From positions 1 through 64,000 of the forward strand of contig UBZT01000004.1 in NCBI GenBank assembly GCA_900470155.1: a stretch of DNA of 64,000 nt. Reading direction: 5' to 3'. The notes beneath the pieces are model-generated. The model ran no database searches. It saw only the letters and a list, made by a program, of their open reading frames with translations, and was not told where the DNA came from. A program made the position numbers and the translations under genes. Position 1 is the stretch's first letter. The number at the start of each line of letters is the position of its first letter. Below are positions 17,142-25,600 of this stretch, piece by piece. The stretch is from Hyphomicrobiales bacterium. Lineage in GTDB: Bacteria > Pseudomonadota > Alphaproteobacteria > Rhizobiales > Rhizobiaceae.

Positions 17142-18221
17142 CTACGCACTCAAGTTGTGGTAATGGACCTGCAGCGTTTCGGAGCATTTCGATGAGTATT
17201 CGATGTGCATGGCCGTATCGCGCCAATTCCACGAGCCCGCAAACAGGTTAGCAATTTTCAACTTCAAGGCCGCATCACTTTGCAGGTGTTGCCCTTTGCC
17301 GGTAGCTATTTTCATAGCGCTGCAACCGGAACCGTTTTCGCCGACCTTTGAAGTATCTAGTAGTTTCATATTCTCGGAGGTGAACCCGAAGCCTAGGAAT
17401 ACAACGCAGTTACTATTGAATAGAGCCATTCGGATGTTGGACATAGTGATATTATCTTCGATGCGCTCAGTGTAGGTCTTCAAGGTTCCAATCATTGCCC
17501 AAGGGTCAGTTCGGTCTTCGCAGTCTGGCCCAAACTCGATTTCGCCCTGATTGACGAAGCTGTTGCTTGTCGGAAGCCTGCCGAGGGTTCCGTATGGATG
17601 TATAATTGCCATAGTGCTGACAATGCGGTGGGCGTCCTCGTAGGGAACTGCGTAGCGCTCCACGATGGCGTTTATCAAGTAGAACTCGATGCATCGATCG
17701 TAGTTGAAACAGATCACTGTGATTTCTTTGCCAATCTCATTTGGATCTTTTCGCCCATTCATCAAGATGCGTACAAACCTCTCCAGCCACGTATCTCTTA
17801 GCGCAGATATTTTTAAGCGATTATCCTGCTGTTTTGATTTTAGGAGGCATTCGCGCTCTGCTTTCGCTAGGTAGCGAGCGATCATCACTTTGCCCATCTC
17901 GGCCGCGTAAGGGTTTTCGAGATATTCGATACACTCATCAATACTGTCGAATCCCTCGATACGTTGGGAAATCTGTCTCAACGCATCAATCCGCTCAGAG
18001 AATCCTGGACTATTGATCGGATGCCGCCGCCTCAGCCACTCGAAGACCACCCTGTCGCCGTCGTTAAGCACCCCGTGGTGTAAGCGACCTGTAAAATTGC
18101 TTCCCGCTTTTATCGCAGAGCGTAACTGCGTTCCGATAGGAAATATCGTCGTCTCGCCAAAAGCGCCGTATTCGGTACTCGCTCCCGCGCCAACTACGAA
18201 GACCGTATTTTGCTTGAACAT
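17142..18221 (-). CDS. Stand-alone SIR2-like domain protein, candidate defence effector
   Basis: 359 residues. The N-terminus VFVVGAGAST (7-16) is the SIR2 nucleotide-binding loop. FNYDRCIEFYL near 171-181, HPYGTLG near 201-207 and VVFLGFGFTSENM near 264-276 are the other landmarks of the SIR2-like (SIR2_2) fold, in which the NAD-binding Asn and the catalytic His occur. No second domain (TIR, SLOG, STAND or TPR) is visible, and no membrane segment. SIR2 proteins of this type commonly deplete NAD+ during phage infection (Thoeris ThsA, DSR and similar), which would suggest abortive infection; that role is inferred. Base composition is clearly more AT-rich than in the flanks. GGTGAG lies upstream of ATG 18221. 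It is the main gene of an islet integrated at tRNA-Thr. Confidence 0.8.
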   Translation of the reverse strand: MFKQNTVFVVGAGASTEYGAFGETTIFPIGTQLRSAIKAGSNFTGRLHHGVLNDGDRVVFEWLRRRHPINSPGFSERIDALRQISQRIEGFDSIDECIEYLENPYAAEMGKVMIARYLAKAERECLLKSKQQDNRLKISALRDTWLERFVRILMNGRKDPNEIGKEITVICFNYDRCIEFYLINAIVERYAVPYEDAHRIVSTMAIIHPYGTLGRLPTSNSFVNQGEIEFGPDCEDRTDPWAMIGTLKTYTERIEDNITMSNIRMALFNSNCVVFLGFGFTSENMKLLDTSKVGENGSGCSAMKIATGKGQHLQSDAALKLKIANLFAGSWNWRDTAMHIEYSSKCSETLQVHYHNLSA

Positions 18222-18444
18222 TCCGCAGACTCACCAGTGCCCTATGAGCCAAAGCTAGCATCAGATCGGGCGGACACTCAATTGGAAGCTGTTCCAAATC
18301 AAGCAATACACCGATATCTATTGACCGATTCGAGGCAGAGAGGGCTACGTCTTCAGGTAGAATGAAGACGCAATCACCCCACGTTTTCGGGGGAAGTCCG
18401 CGTGCACGGAAGAGCTTAGGTCGCGCGCCACTTATCTTCTGCAC
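18064..18444 (-). CDS. Possible small gene upstream of and overlapping the SIR2 gene
   Basis: A 126-codon frame whose last 158 bp overlap the SIR2 start in another frame. The first 74 residues, which do not overlap, look protein-like (a run such as IDIGVLLDLEQLPIECPPDL). The long out-of-frame overlap is unusual. The true protein could end earlier through a frameshift, or the frame could be the remnant of a partner gene. I recognise no domain. Confidence 0.3.
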   Translation of the reverse strand: MQKISGARPKLFRARGLPPKTWGDCVFILPEDVALSASNRSIDIGVLLDLEQLPIECPPDLMLALAHRALVSLRNVQAKYGLRSWRGSEYRIRRFWRDDDISYRNAVTLCDKSGKQFYRSLTPRGA

Positions 18445-18543
18445 TCAGACGATCGATACAGACCTAGACAACACGGCGCTGGGTCGTCGTTGCTCACCTG
18501 ATGACAGCTATCATCAACTATTTAAGAAAAATGGGGAGAAAAA

Positions 18544-18618
18544 TGGTGCTGCTAGAGAGATTTGAACTCTCGGCCTCTCCCTTACCAAGGGAGTGCTCTA
18601 CCCCTGAGCTATAGCAGC
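18544..18618 (-). tRNA. tRNA-Thr (anticodon GGU)
   Basis: 75 nt on the minus strand including an encoded CCA. The acceptor arms GCTGCTA and TAGCAGC pair fully, the D arm reads TAGCTCAGGGGTAGAGCA, the anticodon stem is CTCCC/GGGAG around TTGGTAA with anticodon GGT, and the T arm has GTTCAAATC. Its 3' end is the boundary of the SIR2 islet, and the partial copy of that end is at 16981-17014. Confidence 0.96.
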
Positions 18619-18782
18619 ATCCGGCGAAGCGGACAGTCGTCGCCTCGGAACGAGGGGCCTATTGCCATAGCTTGATGGCGAGTGCAAGCCGCAAATCGAA
18701 ATAGGCCTTGAAGATTTGTGTTTTGCACCGGTCTCCGTGCGAAGTCTCTGGTCAGGCATCAGGTTTTTCGTTATCAGGACGC

Positions 18783-19034
18783 ATGAATGATGATCAGAAA
18801 AACCCGGAAAACCAAGGCTTTTCCACAACGGGCGTGAAAACCGCGCAAGCGGCGGCGGAAAACGCGGCAAAGCCGCAGCAACTGACCGAGGCCGATCATC
18901 GCCGTCTGCGCGCGGCCAAGAAGCTCAAGGAAAATCTCCAGCGGCGCAAGCAGCAGCAGCGCGCCCGCCGCGCCGGCGAGGCCGATGATACCGATGGCCT
19001 GCCTGCCGCAAATTCGTCCAAACCTGCTGATTAA
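18783..19034 (+). CDS. Small hypothetical protein upstream of murA
   Basis: 83 residues from ATG 18783, with AGGAC upstream. The protein is hydrophilic and rich in Ala, Lys, Arg and Gln, with one charged helix (ADHRRLRAAKKLKENLQRR) in the middle and no signal peptide or known domain. It lies 120 bp before murA in the same direction. A basic, probably coiled, small protein is all that can be said. Confidence 0.6.
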   Translation: MNDDQKNPENQGFSTTGVKTAQAAAENAAKPQQLTEADHRRLRAAKKLKENLQRRKQQQRARRAGEADDTDGLPAANSSKPAD

Positions 19035-19155
19035 AGGCGAGTGCATGCGGCGAATTGAACCGCTGCGGCTTTTCGTCTAAACACCCATCCTTCGCCATCT
19101 GGCGTCATCCCTTATTGTTCAGGAAAGGCGGGCTCTGCCCGTATCGTAGGCTTAC

Positions 19156-20448
19156 ATGGATCGCATCAGGATTGTCGGTGGCAATGAGCTCAACGGGATC
19201 ATCCCGATTTCCGGCGCCAAGAATGCGGCCCTGCCGCTGATGATCGCCTCGCTATTGACCAGCGACACGCTGACGCTCGAAAACGTGCCGCATCTGGCCG
19301 ATGTCGAGCTGCTCCTGCGCATCCTCGGCAATCATGGCGTCGACGTCTCGGTCAACGGCCGCCGCGAGCACCAGGACGGCTCCTATTCGCGCACCGTGCA
19401 TTTCACCTGCCGCACGATCGCCGAGACCACGGCGCCTTACGAGCTGGTCTCGAAGATGCGCGCCAGCTTCTGGGTCATCGGACCGCTGCTCGCCCGCGAA
19501 GGCAAAGCCCGCGTCTCGCTGCCGGGCGGTTGCGCCATCGGCACGCGTCCGGTCGACCTCTTCCTCGAAGGCCTGGCAGCGCTTGGCGCCGAGCTTGAGA
19601 TCGACAGCGGCTATATCAACGCGACGGCGCCCAAGGGCGGCCTGATCGGCGCCAACTACACCTTCCCCAAGGTCTCGGTCGGCGCCACCCATGTCATGCT
19701 GATGGCGGCCTCGCTTGCCCGCGGCACCACCGTGATCGGCAATGCCGCGCGCGAGCCGGAAGTCGTCGATCTCGCCAATTGCCTGATCGCCATGGGCGCC
19801 AAGATATCAGGCGCCGGCACCTCGACCATCACCATCGAAGGCGTCACCAGCCTGTCGGGCGCCCGCCACCGGGTCCTGCCGGACCGCATCGAGACCGGCA
19901 CCTATGCCATGGCCGTTGCCATGACCGGCGGTGACGTGACGCTGGCCGGCACCGACATCACCCTGCTCGACACCGCAGTCGAAGCGATCCGCCGCGCCGG
20001 CGCCGAACTGATCGCCGTCGACAACGGCATCCGCGTCATCGGTCATGGCAATGCCATCCGCCCGGTCGACATCGTCACCGAGCCTTTCCCCGGCTTCCCA
20101 ACCGACCTGCAGGCGCAGTTCATGGGCCTGATGACCCGTGCCCAGGGCGTCTCGCATGTGACAGAGACGATCTTCGAGAACCGCTTCATGCATGTGCAGG
20201 AACTGGCCCGTCTCGGCGCCAAGATCACCCTGTCGGGCCAAACGGCGCGCATCGAGGGCGTCACACGCCTGCGCGGCGCCCCGGTCATGGCGACCGACCT
20301 GCGCGCCTCGGTGTCGCTGGTCATCGCCGGCCTTGCGGCAGAAGGCGAAACCATGGTCAGCCGCGTCTATCACCTCGACCGCGGCTTCGAGCGCCTGGAA
20401 GAAAAACTCACCCGTTGCGGCGCCGTGGTCGAACGCATCAGCGATTGA
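19156..20448 (+). CDS. murA: UDP-N-acetylglucosamine 1-carboxyvinyltransferase
   Basis: 430 residues, the standard MurA length. SGAKNAALP with Lys22-Asn23 is the substrate-binding start, and [15 protein letters not shown] contains the catalytic Cys126 that fosfomycin targets. [19 protein letters not shown] and the repeated alpha/beta inverse barrel pattern complete the match. It commits UDP-GlcNAc to peptidoglycan by adding enolpyruvate from PEP, in the cytoplasm. It opens the conserved run murA, DUF2948, hisD, UPF0262, phosphatase. The ribosome site before ATG 19156 is weak. Confidence 0.97.
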   Translation: MDRIRIVGGNELNGIIPISGAKNAALPLMIASLLTSDTLTLENVPHLADVELLLRILGNHGVDVSVNGRREHQDGSYSRTVHFTCRTIAETTAPYELVSKMRASFWVIGPLLAREGKARVSLPGGCAIGTRPVDLFLEGLAALGAELEIDSGYINATAPKGGLIGANYTFPKVSVGATHVMLMAASLARGTTVIGNAAREPEVVDLANCLIAMGAKISGAGTSTITIEGVTSLSGARHRVLPDRIETGTYAMAVAMTGGDVTLAGTDITLLDTAVEAIRRAGAELIAVDNGIRVIGHGNAIRPVDIVTEPFPGFPTDLQAQFMGLMTRAQGVSHVTETIFENRFMHVQELARLGAKITLSGQTARIEGVTRLRGAPVMATDLRASVSLVIAGLAAEGETMVSRVYHLDRGFERLEEKLTRCGAVVERISD

Positions 20449-20592
20449 TCGGCCCCCAAGTCTTTTTGCCCCATTGTCCGGTTGCCACTGGACAAGCGGC
20501 AACCTATGTCAAAAGGATGTGAGGCAGTCGCAGGATGGACGCGGTCGTTAAGATCCGCCGCCTGGGACGGCCGTTGATACGGGCAGGGTAAC

Positions 20593-21042
20593 ATGACGGA
20601 TTTGAAGCTTCTGGCGCTTGATACGGATGATCTCTCGATCATCTCCGCCCATATGCAGGATGCGGTCTTCAAGGCCGGCGATCTGTCCTTTGCGCCGCGT
20701 CCCGGCCTGTTTTCGCTGACGGTCAACCGGTTCGTCTGGGAAAAGGCCGATGGTGCAAAGAGCGGCCCGGACAAGAGCTATGAGCGCCACCGCGCGGTGC
20801 TCGGCTTCAAGCGCGTCTCGGCCGTGCGCTCGATCGGCTTTGACCGCAAGGGTGCCGACGAGGTCCTGTCGCTGCTCGCCATCCGCTTCGTTGCCAAGGG
20901 CGAGGGGCCCGACGGCGTCATCGAACTGGTCCTGTCGGGTTCAGGCATGATCGCGCTCGAGATCGAATGCATCGAGGCACAGCTGACCGATATCGGCGGC
21001 GCCTGGGGAACGGCATCTCTGCCGGACCACAAGGCCGACTGA
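20593..21042 (+). CDS. DUF2948 family protein
   Basis: 149 residues beginning TDLKLLALDTDDLSIISAHMQDAV, the signature of the alphaproteobacterial DUF2948 family, with ALEIECIEAQLTDIGGAW near the C-terminus. It is soluble, of unknown function, and regularly found immediately upstream of hisD, as here. GCAGGG precedes ATG 20593. A link to histidine synthesis is suggested only by gene order. Confidence 0.85.
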   Translation: MTDLKLLALDTDDLSIISAHMQDAVFKAGDLSFAPRPGLFSLTVNRFVWEKADGAKSGPDKSYERHRAVLGFKRVSAVRSIGFDRKGADEVLSLLAIRFVAKGEGPDGVIELVLSGSGMIALEIECIEAQLTDIGGAWGTASLPDHKAD

Positions 21043-21119
21043 AGGTTTGACAGGCGCGCGGCCTCGGATGGAATGGATCCGCGCGCCGCGAAAGATATGT
21101 GAGAAGGAAGAGTGGGGAC

Positions 21120-22418
21120 GTGGCAATCTGGCTGGATCAGGCATCGGGCGATTTCGAAGCGCGTTTTGCCGCCTTTCTGACGACCAAGCGCGAAGTCTCC
21201 GACGACGTCAACGACGTGGTGCGCGGGATCATCGACGATGTGCGCGCCCGCGGCGATGCGGCGCTGGCCGAGTATTCGCTGAAATTCGACGGCATCGATT
21301 TTACGCAAGTGGCGATGCGCGTCACCGCGGCCGAGATCGCGGAAGCCACCGCCAGCATCGCGCCCGAGCTGATCGACGCGCTGAAGCTCGCCGCCGAGCG
21401 CATCGAGCGTCATCACGCCCGCCAGATGCCGAAGGACGATATCTACGAGGACGCGATCGGGGTCGGCCTCGGCTCGCGCTGGACGGCGATCGATGCCGTT
21501 GGCCTCTATGTTCCGGGCGGCACCGCCAGCTATCCGAGCTCGGTGCTGATGAATGCGCTGCCGGCCAAGGTCGCCGGCGTGCCGCGTGTCGTCATGGTCG
21601 TGCCGGCCTCCGGTGGGATCATCAACCCGACCGTGCTGGCGGCCGCCGAGATCGCCGGCGTCACCGAGATCTACCGCATCGGCGGCGCCCAGGCGGTGGC
21701 AGCCCTTGCCTATGGCACCGAGACGATCGCGCCGGTCGCCAAGATCGTCGGCCCGGGCAATGCCTATGTGGCCGCCGCCAAGCGCCAGGTCTTCGGCACC
21801 GTCGGCATCGACATGATTGCCGGCCCGTCCGAAGTGCTTGTCATTGCCGACAGCGACAACAATCCCGACTGGCTGGCCGCCGATCTTCTCGCCCAGGCCG
21901 AACATGACCCGGGCGCCCAGTCGATCCTGATGACCGACGATGCCGCATTCGGCAAGGCGGTGGAAGACGCCGTCGAACGCCAGCTGAAGTCGCTGAGCCG
22001 CGCCGAAACGGCAGCCGCTAGCTGGCGCGACTTCGGTGCGGTGATCAAGGTCGACAGCATCGCTGCCGCCGTGCCGCTTGCCAACCGCATTGCCGCCGAA
22101 CATCTGGAACTGGCCGTCGCCGATCCGGAACCGCTGATCAAGGCCATCCGCAATGCCGGTGCGATCTTTGTCGGACGCCACACGCCGGAAGTGATCGGCG
22201 ATTATGTCGGCGGATCGAACCATGTCCTGCCGACCGCCCGGTCCGCCCGTTTTTCCTCCGGCCTGTCGGTGCTCGACTATGTCAAACGCACATCGATCCT
22301 GAGGCTCGGCGCCGAACAGCTGCGCCAGCTGGCACCGGCGGCCATTGCCCTCGCGCAATCGGAAGGCCTCGACGCCCATGCGCGATCGGTGGCCATCCGC
22401 CTCAATCTCGAAGGGTGA
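21120..22418 (+). CDS. hisD: Histidinol dehydrogenase
   Basis: 432 residues from GTG 21120, preceded by GGAAG; an in-frame GTG at 21099 would add seven residues that do not look native. Family marks include GLYVPGGTASYPSSVLM, IGGAQAVAALAYGTE, VGPGNAYVAAAKR, IAGPSEVLVIAD, QAEHDPGAQS (zinc Gln/His), AAEHLEL and the C-terminal YVKRTS. It makes the last two steps of histidine biosynthesis, oxidising histidinol to histidine with two NAD+ and one zinc per subunit. The UPF0262 gene starts 4 bp after its stop. Confidence 0.97.
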   Translation: MAIWLDQASGDFEARFAAFLTTKREVSDDVNDVVRGIIDDVRARGDAALAEYSLKFDGIDFTQVAMRVTAAEIAEATASIAPELIDALKLAAERIERHHARQMPKDDIYEDAIGVGLGSRWTAIDAVGLYVPGGTASYPSSVLMNALPAKVAGVPRVVMVVPASGGIINPTVLAAAEIAGVTEIYRIGGAQAVAALAYGTETIAPVAKIVGPGNAYVAAAKRQVFGTVGIDMIAGPSEVLVIADSDNNPDWLAADLLAQAEHDPGAQSILMTDDAAFGKAVEDAVERQLKSLSRAETAAASWRDFGAVIKVDSIAAAVPLANRIAAEHLELAVADPEPLIKAIRNAGAIFVGRHTPEVIGDYVGGSNHVLPTARSARFSSGLSVLDYVKRTSILRLGAEQLRQLAPAAIALAQSEGLDAHARSVAIRLNLEG

Positions 22419-22421
22419 GCC

Positions 22422-22895
22422 ATGGCCGACGGCGTCTTCCGGCTCTGCGATGTCGTGCTGGACGAGACCATCGGCCGGTCGACCCCTGACGTCGAGCATG
22501 AGCGGGCGGTGGCGATCTTCGACCTGATCGAGGAGAATTCGTTCGCGCCGGCCGGCCATGCCGGCGGTCCCTACAAGCTGTTCCTGTCGCTGGTCGACAG
22601 CAAGCTGGTCCTGTCGATCAAGACCGAGGCCGGCGCCGATGTCGCCACCCATATCCTGTCGCTCACGCCGTTTCGCCGGATCATCAAGGACTATTTCATG
22701 ATCTGCGAGAGCTATTACGAGGCGATCCGCTCCTCGACGCCGTCGCAGATCGAGGCGATCGACATGGGCCGCCGCGGCATCCACAACGATGGCTCGCAGA
22801 CGCTGATGGATCGCCTGTCCGGCAAGATCAAGATCGATTTCGACACCGCGCGGCGGCTGTTCACGCTGGTCTGCGTGCTCTACTGGCGTGGCTGA
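22422..22895 (+). CDS. UPF0262 family protein
   Basis: 157 residues matching UPF0262, an alphaproteobacterial family of unknown function. The recognisable parts are [30 protein letters not shown] and [20 protein letters not shown]. The ribosome site overlaps the end of hisD, and its 3' end overlaps the phosphatase start by 8 bp, so the three are translationally linked. No catalytic motif is visible. Confidence 0.9.
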   Translation: MADGVFRLCDVVLDETIGRSTPDVEHERAVAIFDLIEENSFAPAGHAGGPYKLFLSLVDSKLVLSIKTEAGADVATHILSLTPFRRIIKDYFMICESYYEAIRSSTPSQIEAIDMGRRGIHNDGSQTLMDRLSGKIKIDFDTARRLFTLVCVLYWRG

Positions 22896-23391
22896 CGGCA
22901 TGGCGGCGCACACGCCAGTAGAGCCGGACAGGTCCGATCTGCCGAACCCGTCGGAACAGAGCCAGTATCGCCGCCCGGGTGCCGTTCTCTTTGTCTGCGG
23001 CATGAATGCCATTCGCTCGCCGATCGCCGAAGCGCTGGCCCGTGCGCTTCTGCCGTCCGGCATCTACATCGCCTCGGCCGGCGTCAAGCGCGGCGAGCGC
23101 GATGGTTTTGTCGATGCCGTGCTTGAAGAAGAGGGCCTGAGCCTCGGTCGCCGCCAGCCGCAGACGCTGGAAGACCTGGAAGACGACTATTTCGACCTTG
23201 TGGTGACGCTCTCTCCCGAGGCCCATCATGCAGCCCTGGAGCTGACCCGCTCAAGCGCGGTGGAGGTCGTCTACTGGCCGACGCCGGATCCGACCGGAAC
23301 AACGGGCACGCGCGAGCAGATCCTCGACGCCTACCGCGATGTACGCGACCGGCTGAAACGCCATATCATCGACCGCTTCGTCGCCGGCTGA
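22888..23391 (+). CDS. Low-molecular-weight protein tyrosine phosphatase-like protein
   Basis: 167 residues. The P-loop is CGMNAIRS (CX5R, Cys near residue 37), directly after VLFVC, and the general-acid aspartate is in WPTPDPTG. This is the LMW-PTP/arsenate-reductase fold. An N-terminal tail of about 28 residues precedes the domain. The start may be GTG 22888 or ATG 22900. Typical targets are tyrosine kinases of polysaccharide export, but no such kinase is next to it. Coupling to UPF0262 and hisD is conserved in rhizobia and unexplained. Confidence 0.85.
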   Translation: MADGMAAHTPVEPDRSDLPNPSEQSQYRRPGAVLFVCGMNAIRSPIAEALARALLPSGIYIASAGVKRGERDGFVDAVLEEEGLSLGRRQPQTLEDLEDDYFDLVVTLSPEAHHAALELTRSSAVEVVYWPTPDPTGTTGTREQILDAYRDVRDRLKRHIIDRFVAG

Positions 23392-23636
23392 TGCGGGCGG
23401 CGCGACGGTGCGATAAGGCCCTTCGATGACCTGCACGGTTGGCGTCGTCACGCAAAGCGCAAAGCATGGCTTCCCTTTGCCGGCCGATCGCACTAAAAGC
23501 CCTCAACGGCCGCGCGAAACAAATTCCAAAAGCCTGATCGACTAGGTTCACAAAGCCCCGGCGATTGTGTAGTTTCCGCGCACATTTTTAAGGGGGCGTC
23601 TGCCCCCATGCTAAACTCAAGGAAGACAACCGCTCA

Positions 23637-23855
23637 ATGGCTAAAGAAGAAGTCCTCGAATTTCCCGGCGTCGTCACGGAACTCCTGCCGAACGCAACGT
23701 TCCGGGTGAAGCTCGAAAACGAGCACGAGATCATCGCCCACACCGCCGGCCGCATGCGCAAGAACCGGATCCGTGTTCTCGCCGGCGACAAGGTGCTGGT
23801 TGAAATGACACCCTATGACCTGACCAAGGGCCGTATCACCTACCGCTTCAAGTAA
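23637..23855 (+). CDS. infA: Translation initiation factor IF-1
   Basis: 72 residues, a single OB fold with the invariant start [45 protein letters not shown] and the C-terminal [13 protein letters not shown]. It occupies the ribosomal A site during initiation. A 16-bp hairpin (GGGGGC/GCCCCC, 23592-23607) lies in the leader. AAGGAAGAC precedes ATG 23637. maf and yacG follow closely. Confidence 0.97.
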   Translation: MAKEEVLEFPGVVTELLPNATFRVKLENEHEIIAHTAGRMRKNRIRVLAGDKVLVEMTPYDLTKGRITYRFK

Positions 23856-23881
23856 GGCGTGACGGTCGGTCGCGAGGGGCC

Positions 23882-24502
23882 ATGGAACTGAGACAGAAGC
23901 TGATACTGGCCTCCGGGTCGCCGCGCCGTGTCGACCTGCTGAAACAGGCCGGCATAGAGCCCGCGCGCCTGATGCCGATGGATCTCGACGAGACCCCGCA
24001 GAAATCCGAGCATCCGCGATCGCTGGCCCGAAGGCTTTCGGCCGACAAGGCAAAGGCCGCATATGAGGCGATCCGCCAGGATGTCGCCTGGAAGGATGGC
24101 TATATCCTCGCCGCCGATACGGTCGTGGCCGTCGGCCGGCGCATTCTGCCCAAGGCGGAATACCTGGAAGAGGCATCGTCTGCGCTGCATCTGCTGTCCG
24201 GCCGCAGCCACTGGGTCTTCACCGGCGTCTGCCTGATCGCGCCCGACGGCCGCCTGCGCCAGAAGATCGTCGAGACCAAGGTGCGTTTCAAGCGGCTTTC
24301 CGGCTATGACATCGAATGTTATCTTGCCTCTGGCCAATGGCGCGGCAAGGCCGGTGCCTATGCCATCCAGGGCATTGCCGGCACCTTCGTGCAGAAACTT
24401 GTCGGCTCCTACACCAATGTCGTCGGCCTGCCGCTGTTCGAGACCATGCAGATGCTGGCGGGCGAGGGTTACGACGTGCATACCGGCTGGACGGAGGGTT
24501 GA
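23882..24502 (+). CDS. maf: Maf-family nucleoside triphosphate pyrophosphatase
   Basis: 206 residues with [14 protein letters not shown] (residues 7-20), the metal/nucleotide residues in [17 protein letters not shown] and [11 protein letters not shown]. Maf proteins hydrolyse non-canonical or methylated NTPs such as dTTP, UTP, m5UTP or 7-methyl-GTP, depending on subgroup. GAGGGG lies just ahead of ATG 23882. It is co-linear with infA (26 bp) and yacG (3 bp), the usual rhizobial order. Confidence 0.93.
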   Translation: MELRQKLILASGSPRRVDLLKQAGIEPARLMPMDLDETPQKSEHPRSLARRLSADKAKAAYEAIRQDVAWKDGYILAADTVVAVGRRILPKAEYLEEASSALHLLSGRSHWVFTGVCLIAPDGRLRQKIVETKVRFKRLSGYDIECYLASGQWRGKAGAYAIQGIAGTFVQKLVGSYTNVVGLPLFETMQMLAGEGYDVHTGWTEG

Positions 24503-24505
24503 TCC

Positions 24506-24718
24506 ATGGCCGATGACGAAAGCCCGCGCATGGCCAAGGTCGCGCCGCTGCGCAAGGCGCTGCCCTGTCCGGAATGCAAGCGTCTGTCCGTTCGGGAACA
24601 CTATCCCTTCTGCTCCGACCGCTGCCGCAATCTCGACCTGTCGCGCTGGCTGAAAGGCTCCTATGCCATTCCGGTGGCCGAGGACGAATCCAAGGCCGAC
24701 GACGACGAATACCGCTGA
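24506..24718 (+). CDS. yacG: DNA gyrase inhibitor / zinc-binding protein YacG
   Basis: 70 residues with a single zinc ribbon, CPEC and CSDRC (residues about 21-24 and 36-40), then RNLDLSRWLKGSYAIP and an acidic tail. In E. coli YacG binds GyrB and blocks supercoiling; the rhizobial protein is assigned by this motif set. It starts 3 bp after maf stops, within the same transcript. Confidence 0.93.
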   Translation: MADDESPRMAKVAPLRKALPCPECKRLSVREHYPFCSDRCRNLDLSRWLKGSYAIPVAEDESKADDDEYR

Positions 24719-24914
24719 TACCGATTGAACCGCCCGGATCGCAGTCGCGATCCCATTGTTTGAATTGAAGTTTCCGCGTTTTTCACATCTTCTTCAAAAA
24801 AGTGCCGCAACACGCTGGACATGGCCGAACAAGATGTTATAACCCCGCTCGCTCCCGGGGAAATACCCCGGCGGTTTCGACCAGAAACCGGCAGGCTTTG
24901 AAAAAAGCCGAGAT

Positions 24915-24990
24915 GCCCGGATAGCTCAGTTGGTAGAGCAGCGGATTGAAAATCCGCGTGTCGGTGGTTCAAATCCGCCTCCGGGCACCA
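24915..24990 (+). tRNA. tRNA-Phe (anticodon GAA)
   Basis: 76 nt with encoded CCA. Acceptor GCCCGGA/TCCGGGC, D arm TAGCTCAGTTGGTAGAGCA, anticodon stem GCGGA/TCCGC around TTGAAAA (anticodon GAA), and T arm GGTGGTTCAAATCCGCC. It closes the conserved infA-maf-yacG block, and its 3' end faces a decayed tyrosine integrase, so it has served as an integration site. Confidence 0.97.
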
Positions 24991-25056
24991 TTCCAAGCCC
25001 TTACAGTGCTTGGATTTTGCACATTTCTTGAAATTCTTGTTCGTGGTTTGGCAGTT

Positions 25057-25327
25057 TCAAACGTGGCGTTTGACAACTTTCGTTTTTCGTTTGTTAAACT
25101 CCGCCTCAAATTCAGTCACCGCGGCCGTGGTGCGCATCGTCATGTTGGCGCGTCTGGAACAGAGTTTTGCCATGGCCTCCGTAGCGTGGCCGAGCACCAG
25201 GGCGAACGTCCCGTAGTCCTTGCCCATCTCTGCCAGAATTGTCGCAATCGTGTGACGCAGTCCCTTCAGCGTCAATCCGGGTTGGATGACGCCCTCGGCC
25301 TCAAGTGTGCCTTTGAACCTGCTCTAG
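25057..25327 (-). pseudogene. C-terminal remnant of a tyrosine recombinase (phage/island integrase)
   Basis: About 90 codons remain, bounded upstream by an in-frame TAG. The remnant reads LTLKGLRHTIATILAEMG (the second catalytic Arg with its His partner), then LGHATEAMA (the His/Trp box) and a basic tail ending NKRKTKVVK. Related integrases carry the nucleophile in a HYSR-type motif; here the corresponding residues read LCSR, so the tyrosine appears lost. The first two thirds of the enzyme are gone. It points toward tRNA-Phe, 66 bp away, as integrases of tRNA-borne islands do. Confidence 0.75.
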
Positions 25328-25469
25328 TTCGTGCTGTACCCGTTATAGGGTCAACGACATGCCCTGGCTATTGGCGCACAGGGTTGCGGCACATGTTTCG
25401 GAGCGCGTCCCATGGCTTCAGTGACAGGTTCGAAAAGCGGCTGTTGGTTGTCGCGTAAGTTCAAGCCGC

Positions 25470-25581
25470 TTTTCCATTTCGCGGTGATCTGGTCAGGAAG
25501 AGAAAGGGTGTTTGCAGGCAATTGATTGAAACGAATTTGGTGGGTGAACGCGAAACGGAAAAGTGGGCCAAATCTGCTGAA
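25470..25581. repeat. 112-bp direct repeat, left copy
   Basis: This segment aligns without gaps to 32893-33004 in the same orientation, with roughly 80 to 85 percent identity by eye. The best-conserved block is TGGTGGGTGAACGCGAAACG. The two copies bracket the regulator, oxidoreductase and transporter cassette. I see no intact frame in it. It could be the end of a decayed insertion sequence or a recombination scar. Confidence 0.75.
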
Positions 25582-25600
25582 ACCCAACAACCATCATATG

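Noticed and set aside
20778..23063. 761-codon frame antisense to DUF2948, hisD and UPF0262
   Set aside because: It spans three well-supported genes in antisense and has shadow-type composition, so it is not a large gene.
23592..23607. GGGGGC/GCCCCC hairpin before infA as a terminator
   Set aside because: No T-run on either strand after the stem; better seen as a leader structure of infA.
24736..24753. Inverted repeat after yacG as a terminator
   Set aside because: A 7-bp stem with only scattered T after it; too weak to annotate.
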